From the NCBI RefSeq assembly GCF_000422085.1, contig NC_021741.1, positions 1,860,001-1,924,000 on the forward strand: a DNA stretch of 64,000 nucleotides, given 5' to 3'. Source of the DNA: Serratia liquefaciens ATCC 27592. GTDB taxonomy: Bacteria > Pseudomonadota > Gammaproteobacteria > Enterobacterales > Enterobacteriaceae. The translations under genes were made by a program, and so were the position numbers. The notes below the pieces were generated by a model, which made no database searches, was not told the DNA's origin, and saw only the letters and a program-made list of their open reading frames with translations. Of this stretch, positions 15,975-24,346 are shown one piece after another (within the stretch, counting starts at the first letter, position 1; each line of letters opens with the position of its first letter).

Positions 15975-18131
15975 ATGCCAAAACAACAAAATTGGGGCGC
16001 CGAGCCTGACGACTGGTTTCACTTTTCGTTTGTGCTGGACCTGACCCCTGATCTGCTGCCGGTGGTGTCGCGCCCTGATGCGCAGATCTCGCCTACCAGT
16101 AAGTTGAAGACCACCGGCAAAACGCCGAGCCATTATAACGGGCAGGGCATGGTTGCCGGCCTGAAAGACTGGACCGCGCGCACCAGCACCGACGACGATG
16201 TCGGCCGTTGGGCGAAACAGCCCGATTACGGCATCCTGTTGCAGACACGCACCGTTCGCGCGCTGGATGTGGACGTGTCCGACCCGGTTGTCGCTGAGGC
16301 TGTCCTCAACGCAGTCACCAGCATGATTGGCCCGTTGCCGAAGCGCATGCGCGACAACAGCCCGAAATTCCTGCTGGCGTTCCAGCTCGAAGGACAGATG
16401 TCGAAACGCATCTTGCGCACCGAGGCCGGCAACATTGAGTTCCTGGCCACCGGGCAGCAGTTCGTGGCGCTGGGTACGCACCCGAGCGGATCCCGCTACG
16501 AGTGGGAAGGCGGTCTGCCGGATGATATCCCGGTGCTGAGCGCTGACGATTTCGAGGCCGTGTGGTGCATGCTCGAAACCGTATTCGGTGTTGGTGAGAC
16601 CGTCATCGAGAAAGAAGGGCGGGCGCGTGACCGCAGTGGGCGCGATGCTGCCGCCACAGACGAGACGGCTGATTACCTCGACGCCAACGACTGGACGCTG
16701 GAGTGGGGAACCGCTGGCGAACGGTACATCCGCTGTCCGTTCGAAGATGGCCACAGCAGTGTGAGTAACGACAACACCGCAACGGCTTATTTCCCCGCGG
16801 GTACCGGCGGGTTTGAGCAGGGGCATTTCCGCTGCCTGCACGCCAGCTGCGCGCACCGCAACGACGGCGACTACCTCAACGCGATAGGCATCCGCGATAA
16901 CGATTTCGACGTGGTTCCAGTCGCGCCGACAGAGAAGCCACCGTTGCCGGCATTTATCCGCAACGAAAAGACAGGGCAGATAAAGGCCACCATCGACAAC
17001 GCCGCCAAGGCGGTGATGCGGCCAGACTTCTGCGGCCTGCAGATCCGCTTTGACCAGTTCCGCGACGAAATCATGTTCGCACCCGAGAGCAGCGACCAGT
17101 GGCAGTCATTCGCCGACGCTGACTATTCGCGCCTGCGCATCACCCTGGAGCGCCGCAGCTTCGAGGCGGTGGGTAAGGAGCTGATCCGCGATGTGGTGAT
17201 GCTGGCAGCCGACGAGCAGCCGTTCGACAGCGCAATGACCTGGCTCGAGTCACTGAAGTGGGACGGCGTGCCGCGCATCGATACCTTCTTCCAGCATTAC
17301 TTCGGCGTTGAGCCGTCCGCCTATTGCCGCGCGGTATCCCTTTACACTTGGACGGCGCTGGCCGGCAGGGTGCTGTCGCCAGGCTGCAAGGCAGACATGG
17401 TGCCTATCCTCGTCGGGCCGCAGGGCTGCGGTAAATCCACCGGTGTGGCGGCGCTGTCCCCGGACCCGTCGTTCTTCACCGAGATATCGTTCGCGGAGAA
17501 AGATGACGACCTGGCACGCAAGATGCGCGGGCGTCTCGTGGCCGAAATAGGGGAGTTGCGCGGCCTGCACTCCAAAGAGCTGGAATCCATCAAGGCCTTC
17601 ATCACCCGCACGCACGAGAACTGGATCCCTAAATATCGCGAGTTCGCCACGCAGTTCCCGCGCCGCTTGGTGTTCATTGGTACCACCAACCAGGACGAGT
17701 TCCTCGCGGACGATACCGGTAACCGCCGGTGGCTGCCGCTGCGCGTCGGTAAAGTGGCGGTCGATCAGCTTAAAAAGGATGTCCTGCAGCTGTGGGCGGA
17801 GGGGAGAGAGGTGTTTAAACGCCTTGGCGGCGTCCAATTCCACGATGCGGAGACACTGGCGGCAGGTGAGCACGAGCAGCACACCATTAAGGATGCGTGG
17901 CTCGAAATCGTTGAGAACTGGCTCGATGCTCCTGACAGCCTCACCGAAGAGGTGCCGCGAACACGCGATTTTTTACGTGCAGCTGACGTTTTGCGGGATG
18001 CCATCGGGCTGGACCCGCGCAATATCGGAAAGCGCGAAGAAATGCGAATAAGTAATGTTTTGCAAAATTGCGGCTACAAACGAGTTTATCGACGCGTGGA
18101 CGGCAAAGGGTGCAAGGTCTGGGCGCTTTAG
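15975..18131 (+). CDS. VapE-type primase-helicase, phage replication protein
   Basis: 718 residues. The N-terminal third resembles a bifunctional primase-polymerase domain (ALDVDVSD around residue 96-103, NIEFLATGQQFVALG later). A Cys/His segment (RCPFEDGH ... CLHASCAH, about 252-300) could bind zinc. The C-terminal half is a VapE/D5-like SF3 helicase with Walker A GPQGCGKST at about 481-489 and Walker B-like VAEIGEL. It should open the origin and prime synthesis for the family A polymerase. It starts three bases after cro and ends at the edge of an iteron cluster, which is probably its binding site. Confidence 0.88.
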   Translation: MPKQQNWGAEPDDWFHFSFVLDLTPDLLPVVSRPDAQISPTSKLKTTGKTPSHYNGQGMVAGLKDWTARTSTDDDVGRWAKQPDYGILLQTRTVRALDVDVSDPVVAEAVLNAVTSMIGPLPKRMRDNSPKFLLAFQLEGQMSKRILRTEAGNIEFLATGQQFVALGTHPSGSRYEWEGGLPDDIPVLSADDFEAVWCMLETVFGVGETVIEKEGRARDRSGRDAAATDETADYLDANDWTLEWGTAGERYIRCPFEDGHSSVSNDNTATAYFPAGTGGFEQGHFRCLHASCAHRNDGDYLNAIGIRDNDFDVVPVAPTEKPPLPAFIRNEKTGQIKATIDNAAKAVMRPDFCGLQIRFDQFRDEIMFAPESSDQWQSFADADYSRLRITLERRSFEAVGKELIRDVVMLAADEQPFDSAMTWLESLKWDGVPRIDTFFQHYFGVEPSAYCRAVSLYTWTALAGRVLSPGCKADMVPILVGPQGCGKSTGVAALSPDPSFFTEISFAEKDDDLARKMRGRLVAEIGELRGLHSKELESIKAFITRTHENWIPKYREFATQFPRRLVFIGTTNQDEFLADDTGNRRWLPLRVGKVAVDQLKKDVLQLWAEGREVFKRLGGVQFHDAETLAAGEHEQHTIKDAWLEIVENWLDAPDSLTEEVPRTRDFLRAADVLRDAIGLDPRNIGKREEMRISNVLQNCGYKRVYRRVDGKGCKVWAL

Positions 18132-18310
18132 CAACCACCTGCAACCACCGTAAAGTGGAGGTGGTTGCAGCTTATAGCTCAAGGCTGACGGGCTTCGCAA
18201 CCACTGCAACCACTGCAACCACCTTTCTACTAAAAACCCCATTTATATATATAAGGGCTTTCAGGGAAAAGGATCGAAAAGGGTGGTTGCAGGTGGTTTC
18301 AGGTGGTTGC
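18131..18310. other. Putative phage replication origin with GCAACCAC iterons
   Basis: Nine copies of a 9-bp word GCAACCAC(C/T) lie in the 308-bp non-coding gap after the primase-helicase gene. Five are direct, at 18131, 18141, 18197, 18206 and 18215, the last three in perfect tandem. Four are inverted, ending at 18168, 18290, 18300 and 18310, one of these with a single change. Between the two groups is an AT-rich stretch, TTTATATATATAAG (18242-18255). Iterons flanking an AT-rich unwinding element directly downstream of a replication initiator are typical of phage and plasmid origins. Function is inferred. Confidence 0.7.
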
Positions 18311-18439
18311 AGCAGTGAACTTGTAATTTTTCGCAAGTTACAACGGACAAATAGCAGTTCGCGGCGCGTTGCCATACCAACCGGCACAGTGCGGCGGGCG
18401 AGATTGCAAAAAAGATTAAGTTTGATGAGGTCACGACGA

Positions 18440-18820
18440 ATGCGCAGAAATATGCAAGAAGTTTTAGAGCGATGGGGCCGCTGGGCGGTCAGTGAAGAAA
18501 AATGCACGTCGGTGGACTGGCCCGCAATGTCTGTAACCCCAGGGCAGGCTGTACTCGGCGGTGGCAAGACGTGCAGTGATGACGACGGGCTGATGATCGA
18601 CGGCTGTGTTAGTCGCTTCAAAAAGCTGCGCGACAGGGAAGACGTGCTGGTGCTTGGGCTGCGCTACATCGGCGGTCTACCGCTGCGCCAGATTGCAGTC
18701 GCACTGAGCATGGACCTCAACGCGGTGCGGCGCTCGCTGTATTCGACTGAGGCATTTCTGGAAGGGGGGCTGGCAATGCTCTGCATTCCGTTGGATATGG
18801 ACCCGGAAGTGTGCGAATAA
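18440..18820 (+). CDS. Q: Antitermination protein Q
   Basis: About 126 residues from ATG 18440, with GAGG nine bases upstream; a longer open frame extends back through the iterons and is not likely to be coding. The sequence NMQEVLERWGRWAV at the start, CSDDDGLMIDGC in the middle and LSMDLNAVRRSLYSTEAFLEG near the end match the layout of P22/phage 82-type antiterminator Q proteins. Q lets RNA polymerase pass terminators from the late promoter. The gene is followed directly by a promoter-like sequence and a strong hairpin terminator, as in lambdoid phages. Confidence 0.85.
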   Translation: MRRNMQEVLERWGRWAVSEEKCTSVDWPAMSVTPGQAVLGGGKTCSDDDGLMIDGCVSRFKKLRDREDVLVLGLRYIGGLPLRQIAVALSMDLNAVRRSLYSTEAFLEGGLAMLCIPLDMDPEVCE

Positions 18821-18828
18821 GATTTTCT

Positions 18829-18856
18829 TTGTGTACACGGAAACCTATGCTATACC
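18829..18856 (+). promoter_or_regulatory. Candidate late promoter (pR'-like)
   Basis: TTGTGT (18829-18834) and TATACC (18851-18856) with a 16-bp spacer containing a TGC-type extended -10 element, immediately after the Q gene. A strong terminator lies 47 bp downstream, the arrangement Q proteins act on. Confidence 0.5.
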
Positions 18857-18902
18857 TGTAGCGTGCAAGAGTTGTATACGCACACCGGCCTCGTGAAACA
18901 TG

Positions 18903-18920
18903 GCCCCGCTTCGGCGGGGC
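18903..18920 (+). terminator. Late-leader terminator (tR'-like)
   Basis: Perfect 7-bp hairpin GCCCCGC-TTCG-GCGGGGC followed by TTTGTCATTT, just downstream of the candidate late promoter. Presumably overcome by Q. Confidence 0.8.
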
Positions 18921-19154
18921 TTTGTCATTTCTGGCGTCCGATAAGGGAAAACTGCCAGAAACAACCGTTTCAGCCATAAAAAGGGCTATGCAAAATGCAC
19001 CCTGTTTTATGCACGGTTTATGCAGTCCGATTTGCGCCACATCGGCGAGAAGATTGCAGGAAACACCGCATTAGGGTGACATTTCAACTCGGGGCGATCG
19101 GCGCGGTGCGCGAAACGGTCATTATGTTAAAAAGTCCTCAAAAACGACAATTTT

Positions 19155-19244
19155 CAATGCAAAGCGCCATCCGATAAATCACTGGTTCCCTAAACACCGT
19201 AGGGGGTGGATGTCGGTTCCCTTGGTGGATGGCGCTCCGCATTG
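19155..19244. repeat. Long inverted repeat in the late leader
   Basis: Arms at 19155-19172 and 19227-19244 are complementary over 16 of 18 positions (CAATGC..AGCGCCATCC against its complement), enclosing 54 bp that contain GGTTCCCT twice. It lies in a 484-bp non-coding gap (18821-19304) between two terminators and could form a structured leader RNA. No known RNA family was recognised. Confidence 0.5.
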
Positions 19245-19259
19245 AGAATACCTACTCGC

Positions 19260-19282
19260 AGCCCTGGCTAACCGCCGGGGCT
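19260..19282 (+). terminator. Second terminator before the lysis genes
   Basis: Nine-base-pair stem AGCCCTGGC/GCCGGGGCT (one G-U pair) with a TAACC loop, followed by TTTTCG. It lies 23 bp before the first late gene, so late transcription should need Q-mediated read-through. Confidence 0.75.
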
Positions 19283-19304
19283 TTTTCGTTTCTGGAACCC
19301 CTAC

Positions 19305-19667
19305 ATGAAAACTTACATCGCAGGGCCGATGACGGGCCTACCTGGATTCAACCGCCCGGCTTTCTTTGCGGCGGCGAAAGATATCGCGGCTGCGGGGCAC
19401 GTAGCGTTAAACCCTGCGGTGCTGCCTGATGGGCTTTCTGAGGTGGACTATATGTGCGTGTGCATCGCCATGCTGCAGCGCGCTGACGCGATTTACTTGC
19501 TGGATGGTTGGCGTAGCAGTGAGGGCGCCCGCGCTGAATTCGCCCTGGCGGAGAAGCTGGGCATAGAGATCCTGTTTCAGGACATGACGCCGTTCCAGTG
19601 CCTCTACACCCAACGCCGACACAGCCGGCAGGGGAAAGGATATGAAGATGCCAAGCAATCCACATAA
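19305..19667 (+). CDS. DUF4406 protein (nucleoside 2-deoxyribosyltransferase-like)
   Basis: 120 residues starting MKTYIAGPMTGLPGFN, the clear DUF4406 signature, followed by LNPAVLPDGLSEVDYM and LLDGWRSSEGARAEFALA. This is a Rossmann-like fold related to nucleoside 2-deoxyribosyltransferases; the biochemical role in phages is not established. It is the first late gene, just behind a terminator, and its last 26 bases overlap the holin gene in another frame. The final 20 residues are basic and polar and may be an artefact of that overlap region. Confidence 0.85.
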   Translation: MKTYIAGPMTGLPGFNRPAFFAAAKDIAAAGHVALNPAVLPDGLSEVDYMCVCIAMLQRADAIYLLDGWRSSEGARAEFALAEKLGIEILFQDMTPFQCLYTQRRHSRQGKGYEDAKQST

Positions 19668-19995
19668 CTGGCCCGACTGGATCGAGCTGCTGCAATCCTG
19701 GTGGCGTGGAGAAACGCCTATCGGGGGTGTGCTTATGTCGATCATGATTACCATTCTGCGCGTTGCCTACACTGGCGGCGGCTGGCGTCAAATGCTGCTC
19801 GAGGGCGCGCTATGCGGTGCGCTGACCCTGACCGCAGCATCATGCATGGGGCTCATTGGCTTACCGCCGGCGGCGACCATAGCACTGGGTGGCGCTATCG
19901 GCTTCATCGGTGTTGAGAAGGTGCGCGGCGTTCTGATCCGCGTGCTGAACCAGCGCTTCGGCGTCAGCGACGACAACAGCAAACCGCAGGCGTAA
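19642..19995 (+). CDS. Holin, with lambda-S-like dual start
   Basis: 117 or 115 residues. The N-terminus reads MKMPSN, with ATG codons at 19642 and 19648 behind AAAGGA, the same Met-Lys-Met-Pro arrangement by which lambda S makes an antiholin and a holin. Three hydrophobic segments follow (about 33-48, 52-72 and 76-94), and the protein ends in a charged tail. Holins time lysis by forming holes in the inner membrane. The gene is followed six bases later by the endolysin gene, then Rz/Rz1. It overlaps the upstream DUF4406 gene. Confidence 0.8.
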   Translation: MKMPSNPHNWPDWIELLQSWWRGETPIGGVLMSIMITILRVAYTGGGWRQMLLEGALCGALTLTAASCMGLIGLPPAATIALGGAIGFIGVEKVRGVLIRVLNQRFGVSDDNSKPQA

Positions 19996-20000
19996 TCACC

Positions 20001-20612
20001 ATGACACAAGACCAATTCCAACAGGCGGCTGATATCAGCGCCGAACTGGCTGCGCGCTGGTTCAAGCCCATCATTGCCGCTATGACCGAGTTCGGCATCA
20101 CAACACCGGTACAACAGGCGATGTTCATCGCGCAGACAGGCCACGAGTCGCTCGGCTTCAAGCGCCTGGCGGAGTCCTTCGACTATACGCCAGCAGCGCT
20201 GCGGGCAACCTTCGGCAGCCGCATCAGCCGTGACCAGGCTTCAATGCTCGGTCGCACTGCGGACCACCCGGCGCGACAGGAGGCGATCGCTAACCTCGTC
20301 TACCAGGGGCGCTACGGCAACAAGCTACCCGGTGACGGCTGGAAGTTCCGCGGCCACGGCCTGATCCAGATCACCTTCCTCGACAACCACAAAGCATGCG
20401 GTAAAGCGCTGGGCCTAGACCTGGTAGCCAGTCCTGAATTGCTGATGGCTGACGTCAACGCAGCGCGTTCTGCGGGGTGGTATTGGCGTTCCCGCAATAT
20501 TAATCAGGTCGCAAGCGATGTCCGCGAGGCAACCCGGCACATCAACCCGGCGCTGCACGCACTGGACCAACGCGAAACGCGCTACAAACGCGCTATTGCG
20601 GTGCTCGCATGA
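20001..20612 (+). CDS. GH19-type endolysin (phage chitinase-like muramidase)
   Basis: 203 residues covering one glycoside hydrolase 19-like catalytic domain. Diagnostic parts are AQTGHESLGFKRLAE with the first catalytic Glu (about 51-53) and KFRGHGLIQIT (about 113-123), the GRGLIQ-like motif of GH19 lysins. There is no signal peptide, so export would rely on the upstream holin. It should cleave the peptidoglycan glycan backbone at lysis. The TGA stop overlaps the Rz start codon (ATGA). Confidence 0.9.
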   Translation: MTQDQFQQAADISAELAARWFKPIIAAMTEFGITTPVQQAMFIAQTGHESLGFKRLAESFDYTPAALRATFGSRISRDQASMLGRTADHPARQEAIANLVYQGRYGNKLPGDGWKFRGHGLIQITFLDNHKACGKALGLDLVASPELLMADVNAARSAGWYWRSRNINQVASDVREATRHINPALHALDQRETRYKRAIAVLA

Positions 20613-21070
20613 CATGGCCGCTACCACATTGGCAGGTAGCTGTTGTGGCGCTGGTGCTCGGCCTGCTGGCGTATTTCGCTATCTGCAATCAGGCGCTGCG
20701 CCACGAGCGGGACAAACTGCAAACGGCCAACAGTCAACTGACTGGCCAACTCGACTGGCAGAACAGCACACAACGTGCAGTGGCCGACATCGATGAGCAC
20801 CGGACCAAGGAACTGAACGATGCCAAGAATCAGATTGCTGATCTGCAGCGCCTTGTTGCCGCTGGCGCTCGCAAGCTGCAGCTATCCGCCACATGCCCAA
20901 CCACCGGCACCACCGGCGTGGCTGATGCAACCGGCCCCCGACTTACTGACGCCGCTGAGCGGGATTATTTCCGTCTCAGAGAGCGAATCGAAACAGCCCG
21001 CAGTCAAATAACTGGCCTGCAGGATTACATCCGCAACGTATGCCTAACCCCTACGAGGACTAACCCATGA
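20609..21070 (+). CDS. Rz: Rz, inner-membrane spanin subunit
   Basis: 153 residues with an uncleaved N-terminal signal-anchor (about 9-27, VAVVALVLGLLAYFAI). A long periplasmic region with coiled-coil character follows (RDKLQTANSQLTGQLDWQ and later a second helical stretch, ERIETARSQITGLQDYI). Rz complexes with the outer-membrane lipoprotein Rz1 to fuse the two membranes in the last step of lysis. It is placed after the endolysin and contains Rz1 in another frame, as in lambda. Confidence 0.9.
   Translation: MTWPLPHWQVAVVALVLGLLAYFAICNQALRHERDKLQTANSQLTGQLDWQNSTQRAVADIDEHRTKELNDAKNQIADLQRLVAAGARKLQLSATCPTTGTTGVADATGPRLTDAAERDYFRLRERIETARSQITGLQDYIRNVCLTPTRTNP
20820..21011 (+). CDS. Rz1: Rz1, outer-membrane spanin lipoprotein nested in Rz
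   Basis: 63 residues read in the +1 frame entirely inside Rz. A lipoprotein signal LLPLALASC is followed by a short Pro-rich mature part (YPPHAQPPAPPAW), the standard Rz1 composition. It would be lipidated at the Cys, sorted to the outer membrane and bind the C-terminus of Rz across the periplasm. Fully embedded Rz/Rz1 pairs are typical of lambda and P22. The nested position explains why the frame has two coding constraints here. Confidence 0.9.
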   Translation: MPRIRLLICSALLPLALASCSYPPHAQPPAPPAWLMQPAPDLLTPLSGIISVSESESKQPAVK

Positions 21071-21432
21071 CCGAACAGGCCATTGAACAAGCAATCCAGG
21101 CTGCGGGTAAAACCGCGCCGCGCGTCACCCCCGCACGAATCGAAAGCATCATCGTTGGTGAACATTACTTCACCGCCGCAGACGGTGTGCAGGGCGATTA
21201 CGCCAAGAAGACAGAGCGTTACAGCCCAATTCCGGTGGCCGAGTCCCTCTGCTTGTTGACGTTTTGCGTGCTGGAACTGGCCAACGGATTCACCGTAACC
21301 GGTGAATCTGCCTGCGCCTCCCCGGAGAACTTCGACCCAGAGATCGGCCGCAAGATCGCCCGAGAGAATGCGCGCAATAAAATTTGGCAGTTGGAAGGTT
21401 ACCTGCTCAAACAGCAGTTGCACGACGCCTAA
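21067..21432 (+). CDS. Gp49-like phage protein
   Basis: 121 residues matching the phage Gp49/66 family pattern. ARIESIIVGEHYFTAADGV near residue 20-40 is the recognisable core, followed by TFCVLELANGFTVTGESAC and a helical C-terminus rich in Glu and Asn (IGRKIARENARNKIWQLEG). The family is common between lysis and packaging genes; its function is unknown. Its ATG overlaps the Rz stop (ATGA). Confidence 0.75.
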   Translation: MTEQAIEQAIQAAGKTAPRVTPARIESIIVGEHYFTAADGVQGDYAKKTERYSPIPVAESLCLLTFCVLELANGFTVTGESACASPENFDPEIGRKIARENARNKIWQLEGYLLKQQLHDA

Positions 21433-21501
21433 CGCGCATTACAGAAGCTCTTCACTGAGGGGCTTCGATAATGACAACCCGCCAATCACGAGGACTCACC
21501 A

Positions 21502-21726
21502 ATGGCAGAACTTACCGACCAGCAAAAACTGCGCCTCAGCATCCTGTCGCTGGTACAGAACGACACTGCTGCGGCGCAGGAGGCGATCGACTACATCGCC
21601 GATGACTCCCTAAAACTGGAGTTGTTTAACCGCCAGTATGCGCTGGCACAGGCTGAGCAAACTCCGTTGACCCGTACGATTAAGGCGATCCAAGGCGTGA
21701 AAGACGCGTTGCCGCTTTTCCAGTGA
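21502..21726 (+). CDS. Phage hypothetical protein, 74 residues
   Basis: A small helical protein (LTDQQKLRLSILSLVQND ... AAQEAIDYIADD) without a membrane segment or recognised motif. A ribosome site (CGAGGACTCACC) precedes the ATG. It lies in the stretch between lysis and terminase genes that in such phages usually holds small accessory genes, nine bases before the next gene. Confidence 0.6.
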   Translation: MAELTDQQKLRLSILSLVQNDTAAAQEAIDYIADDSLKLELFNRQYALAQAEQTPLTRTIKAIQGVKDALPLFQ

Positions 21727-21734
21727 GGTGATGC

Positions 21735-22268
21735 ATGAGCAACAAATGGCCGATTTTTACAGGTAATAACACCCAGGTTAACGCTGTGAAAATCAGCGCT
21801 ATCCGTCAGCAGGACAACGGCTACGGCGCTATCACGCCAGAGGGCGGATACCCAGCGGTAACCGTGACCGACAGCTTTATGCGCGACTGGAAACCTGCTG
21901 TCGGCGGCTATTTGGTGCAGGACGCAACCGGCCAACTGGTATTCATGTCTGCAGCCACCTTCGAAGCGCAGTTCACTCCGGGCGGCGGTGGCGATGTTAC
22001 CTCGGCGGATATCACCGACGCGACAACCGTCGGCCGACAGGTGCTGACCGCAGCCAACCAAACGGCAGCGCGTACCGCTATCGGCGCCGGTACTTCGAGC
22101 CTGGCGCTGGGCACCACTGCCAGCACCGCGTTGGCGGGCAACGGTACAGCGGCCGCAGCTACCAAACTGGCGACGGCGCGCACGATCACCCTGACGGGCG
22201 CTGTCACCGGTTCCGCGACTTTCGACGGCACCGGCAACATCTCCATCGCAACTACCGCGGGCGCGTAA
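21735..22268 (+). CDS. Putative phage fibre/decoration protein
   Basis: 177 residues. The first half is mixed, with GYGAITPEGGYPAVTVTD; the second half is an Ala/Thr/Gly-rich repetitive region (TSADITDATTVGRQVLTA, then AATKLATARTITLTG) of the type found in phage tail or head fibre shafts and collar-domain proteins. It is likely a trimeric fibre or capsid decoration protein. Its location upstream of the terminase, away from the tailspike, is unusual for a tail fibre, which favours a head-fibre role; this is inference. Confidence 0.55.
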   Translation: MSNKWPIFTGNNTQVNAVKISAIRQQDNGYGAITPEGGYPAVTVTDSFMRDWKPAVGGYLVQDATGQLVFMSAATFEAQFTPGGGGDVTSADITDATTVGRQVLTAANQTAARTAIGAGTSSLALGTTASTALAGNGTAAAATKLATARTITLTGAVTGSATFDGTGNISIATTAGA

Positions 22269-22299
22269 TTTTTCGCGCCGAGCGAGACAGGAATAAATC

Positions 22300-22860
22300 A
22301 TGGCAGGAAAACTCAGGGACAAAAAAGAGCTTTTTTGCCGCGAATACATCATCGATCTGAAGGCAGCACCGGCGGCTGAGCGGGCAGGATATAGCGCCCG
22401 TTCGGCCTGCAACATCGGCCCGCGCATGCTGAAAGAACCAGAAGTCCTGGCACGTATCGATGAGCTTAAGCGCGAACGCATTTCGCAGCTGGGCATCGAT
22501 GCTAATTACGTGCTGCTGCGCCTGGTGGAGATCGACCAGATGGACGCGGCAGACATCTTTAACAGCGATGGCAGTATCAAGCCGATCACCGACTGGCCAG
22601 CGGCGTGGCGTCGCTATTTGAGCGGCTTTGACCTGGCCGAAATGTTTGAAGGTCGCGGAGAAGACCGCGAAATGGTCGGCTTGCTTAAAAAAATAAAATG
22701 GCCTGACAAGGTTCGAAACCTTGAGCTGATCGGTAAACACATCAGCGTGCAGGCTTTCAAAGACAAGCTCGAGACTGAGGATGTCACCCCGCCGGCTAAT
22801 CGCGAGGTGCGGCAGTCGCGCATTAAGGAGTTGCTCAACCGTGGTAAACGCAGCGATTGA
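22300..22860 (+). CDS. terS: Terminase small subunit
   Basis: 186 residues beginning with a helix-turn-helix typical of Terminase_2 small subunits: [24 protein letters not shown], split here as an N-terminal helix then [16 protein letters not shown]. The central part contains the [19 protein letters not shown] oligomerisation-like region. It should recognise the pac site for headful packaging, and in P22 the pac site lies inside this gene. The last 20 bases overlap the large subunit start. Confidence 0.85.
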   Translation: MAGKLRDKKELFCREYIIDLKAAPAAERAGYSARSACNIGPRMLKEPEVLARIDELKRERISQLGIDANYVLLRLVEIDQMDAADIFNSDGSIKPITDWPAAWRRYLSGFDLAEMFEGRGEDREMVGLLKKIKWPDKVRNLELIGKHISVQAFKDKLETEDVTPPANREVRQSRIKELLNRGKRSD

Positions 22861-24346
22861 CCTTGACGACCTGACCGACGAGGAGCAGGCCGAACTGCTC
22901 GCATTGTTGGAAGAGGAAGACGAGTTTCGCCGCACGCACCTGCTCTATGAATACCGCCCCTATACCAAGCAGCGCGAGTTTTTGGACGCTGGCGGCGATT
23001 ACACCGAGCGCTGTTTCATGGCTGGTAACCAGTTGGGCAAATCCTACACCGGCGGCGCCGAGGTTACTTTCCACCTCACTGGGCGCTATCCGGGCGGTGC
23101 AGGCTATCCCGATGACGGCGCCTACGATGGTGACTGGCAAGGCCGCCGGTTCAACGAGCCGGTGGTGTTCTGGGTCGGTGGCGAGACTAACGAGACCGTC
23201 ACCAAAACCACCCAGCGTATTCTTTGCGGTCGTATCGAAGAGAACGACGAGCCGGGCTACGGCTTGATCCCGAAAGAAGACATTATCAGCTGGAAGAAAT
23301 CGCCGTTCTACCCGAACCTGGTCGATCACCTGCTGGTGCGCCACCACGCGCCAAATGGCGTTGAAGATGGTATGTCTATCTGCTACTTCAAACCGTACTC
23401 GCAAGGGCGCCAGCGCTGGCAGGGGGACACGGTGCACGGCGTCTGGTTCGACGAGGAGCCGCCGTACGCGATCTACTCTGAAGGCCTGACCCGTACCAAC
23501 AAATACGGCCAGTTCTCCCTGCTGACATTTACCCCATTGATGGGAATGTCAGCAGTCGTCACCAAGTTTGTTAAAAATCCGAGCAAAGCGCAAAAGGTCA
23601 TAACCATGACCATTCATGACGCCGAGCACTATTCGGATGAAGAGCGCGAAAGGATCATCGCGTCGTACCCAGAGCACGAGCGCGACGCTCGTTCGAAAGG
23701 TATCCCAACTATGGGCAGCGGCCGCATCTTCCAGATCCCTGAAGAGGTCATCAAATGCCAACCGTTCGAATGTCCTGATCACTTCTATGTTATCAACGGG
23801 CAGGACTTTGGCTGGAACCACCCGCAGGCACATGTGCAGTTGTGGTGGGATAAGGACGAGGACGTGTTCTATCTTGCTCGGGTCTGGAAGAAGAGTGAAA
23901 AGACTGCGATCGAAGCATGGAGCGCAGTTAAACCCTGGGCGAACAACATTCCTGTGGCATGGCCACACGATGGCCTGCAGCACGAGAAGGGCGGCGGTGA
24001 GCAACTGAAAGTCCAATACAGTGACGCGGGCTTCAGAATGCTGAAGGACCACGCCACTTGGCCGGACGGCGGTAACGCGGTCGAGCCTGGGCTTGTTGAA
24101 CTGCGCGATCTGATGCTGGAAGGCAAATTCCGCGTGTTCAATACCTGCGAACCGTTTTTCGACGAGTTTCGGCTATATCACCGCGACGATAACGGCAAAA
24201 TAGTGAAGCTGAACGATGACGTTATGTCTGCCGTTCGCTATGCCTACATGATGCGCCGCTTCTCGCGGATGATGCGCGACATCAGGAAGCCTAAAGAGAA
24301 AAAAATCCCAGCGCCAATACGGCCGATCCCACGTCCCACGAGGTAG
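22841..24346 (+). CDS. terL: Terminase large subunit (packaging ATPase and nuclease)
   Basis: About 501 residues from a GTG at 22841 that overlaps terS; the open frame upstream of this is terS sequence in another frame. The ATPase half shows the variant Walker A GNQLGKS (about 61-67) and a Walker B-like region ending VWFDEEPP. The nuclease half includes [12 protein letters not shown] and a late [11 protein letters not shown] acidic cluster. It drives DNA into the prohead and makes the headful cut. The stop is followed directly by the portal start. Confidence 0.9.
   Translation: MVNAAIDLDDLTDEEQAELLALLEEEDEFRRTHLLYEYRPYTKQREFLDAGGDYTERCFMAGNQLGKSYTGGAEVTFHLTGRYPGGAGYPDDGAYDGDWQGRRFNEPVVFWVGGETNETVTKTTQRILCGRIEENDEPGYGLIPKEDIISWKKSPFYPNLVDHLLVRHHAPNGVEDGMSICYFKPYSQGRQRWQGDTVHGVWFDEEPPYAIYSEGLTRTNKYGQFSLLTFTPLMGMSAVVTKFVKNPSKAQKVITMTIHDAEHYSDEERERIIASYPEHERDARSKGIPTMGSGRIFQIPEEVIKCQPFECPDHFYVINGQDFGWNHPQAHVQLWWDKDEDVFYLARVWKKSEKTAIEAWSAVKPWANNIPVAWPHDGLQHEKGGGEQLKVQYSDAGFRMLKDHATWPDGGNAVEPGLVELRDLMLEGKFRVFNTCEPFFDEFRLYHRDDNGKIVKLNDDVMSAVRYAYMMRRFSRMMRDIRKPKEKKIPAPIRPIPRPTR

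Noticed and set aside
15882..16856. 324-codon open frame opposite the primase-helicase gene
   Set aside because: High-GC shadow frame; the plus-strand frame has clear VapE features and the minus one has no family-like sequence.
18131..18310. Repeated GCAACCAC words resembling a CRISPR array
   Set aside because: Units are 9 bp, mostly in direct contact or inverted, without regular unique spacers, and no cas genes are present. Iterons explain them better.
18068..18439. N-terminal extension of the Q reading frame through the iterons
   Set aside because: The extended protein overlaps vapE and the iterons, has no family-like sequence, and a good ribosome site marks ATG 18440.
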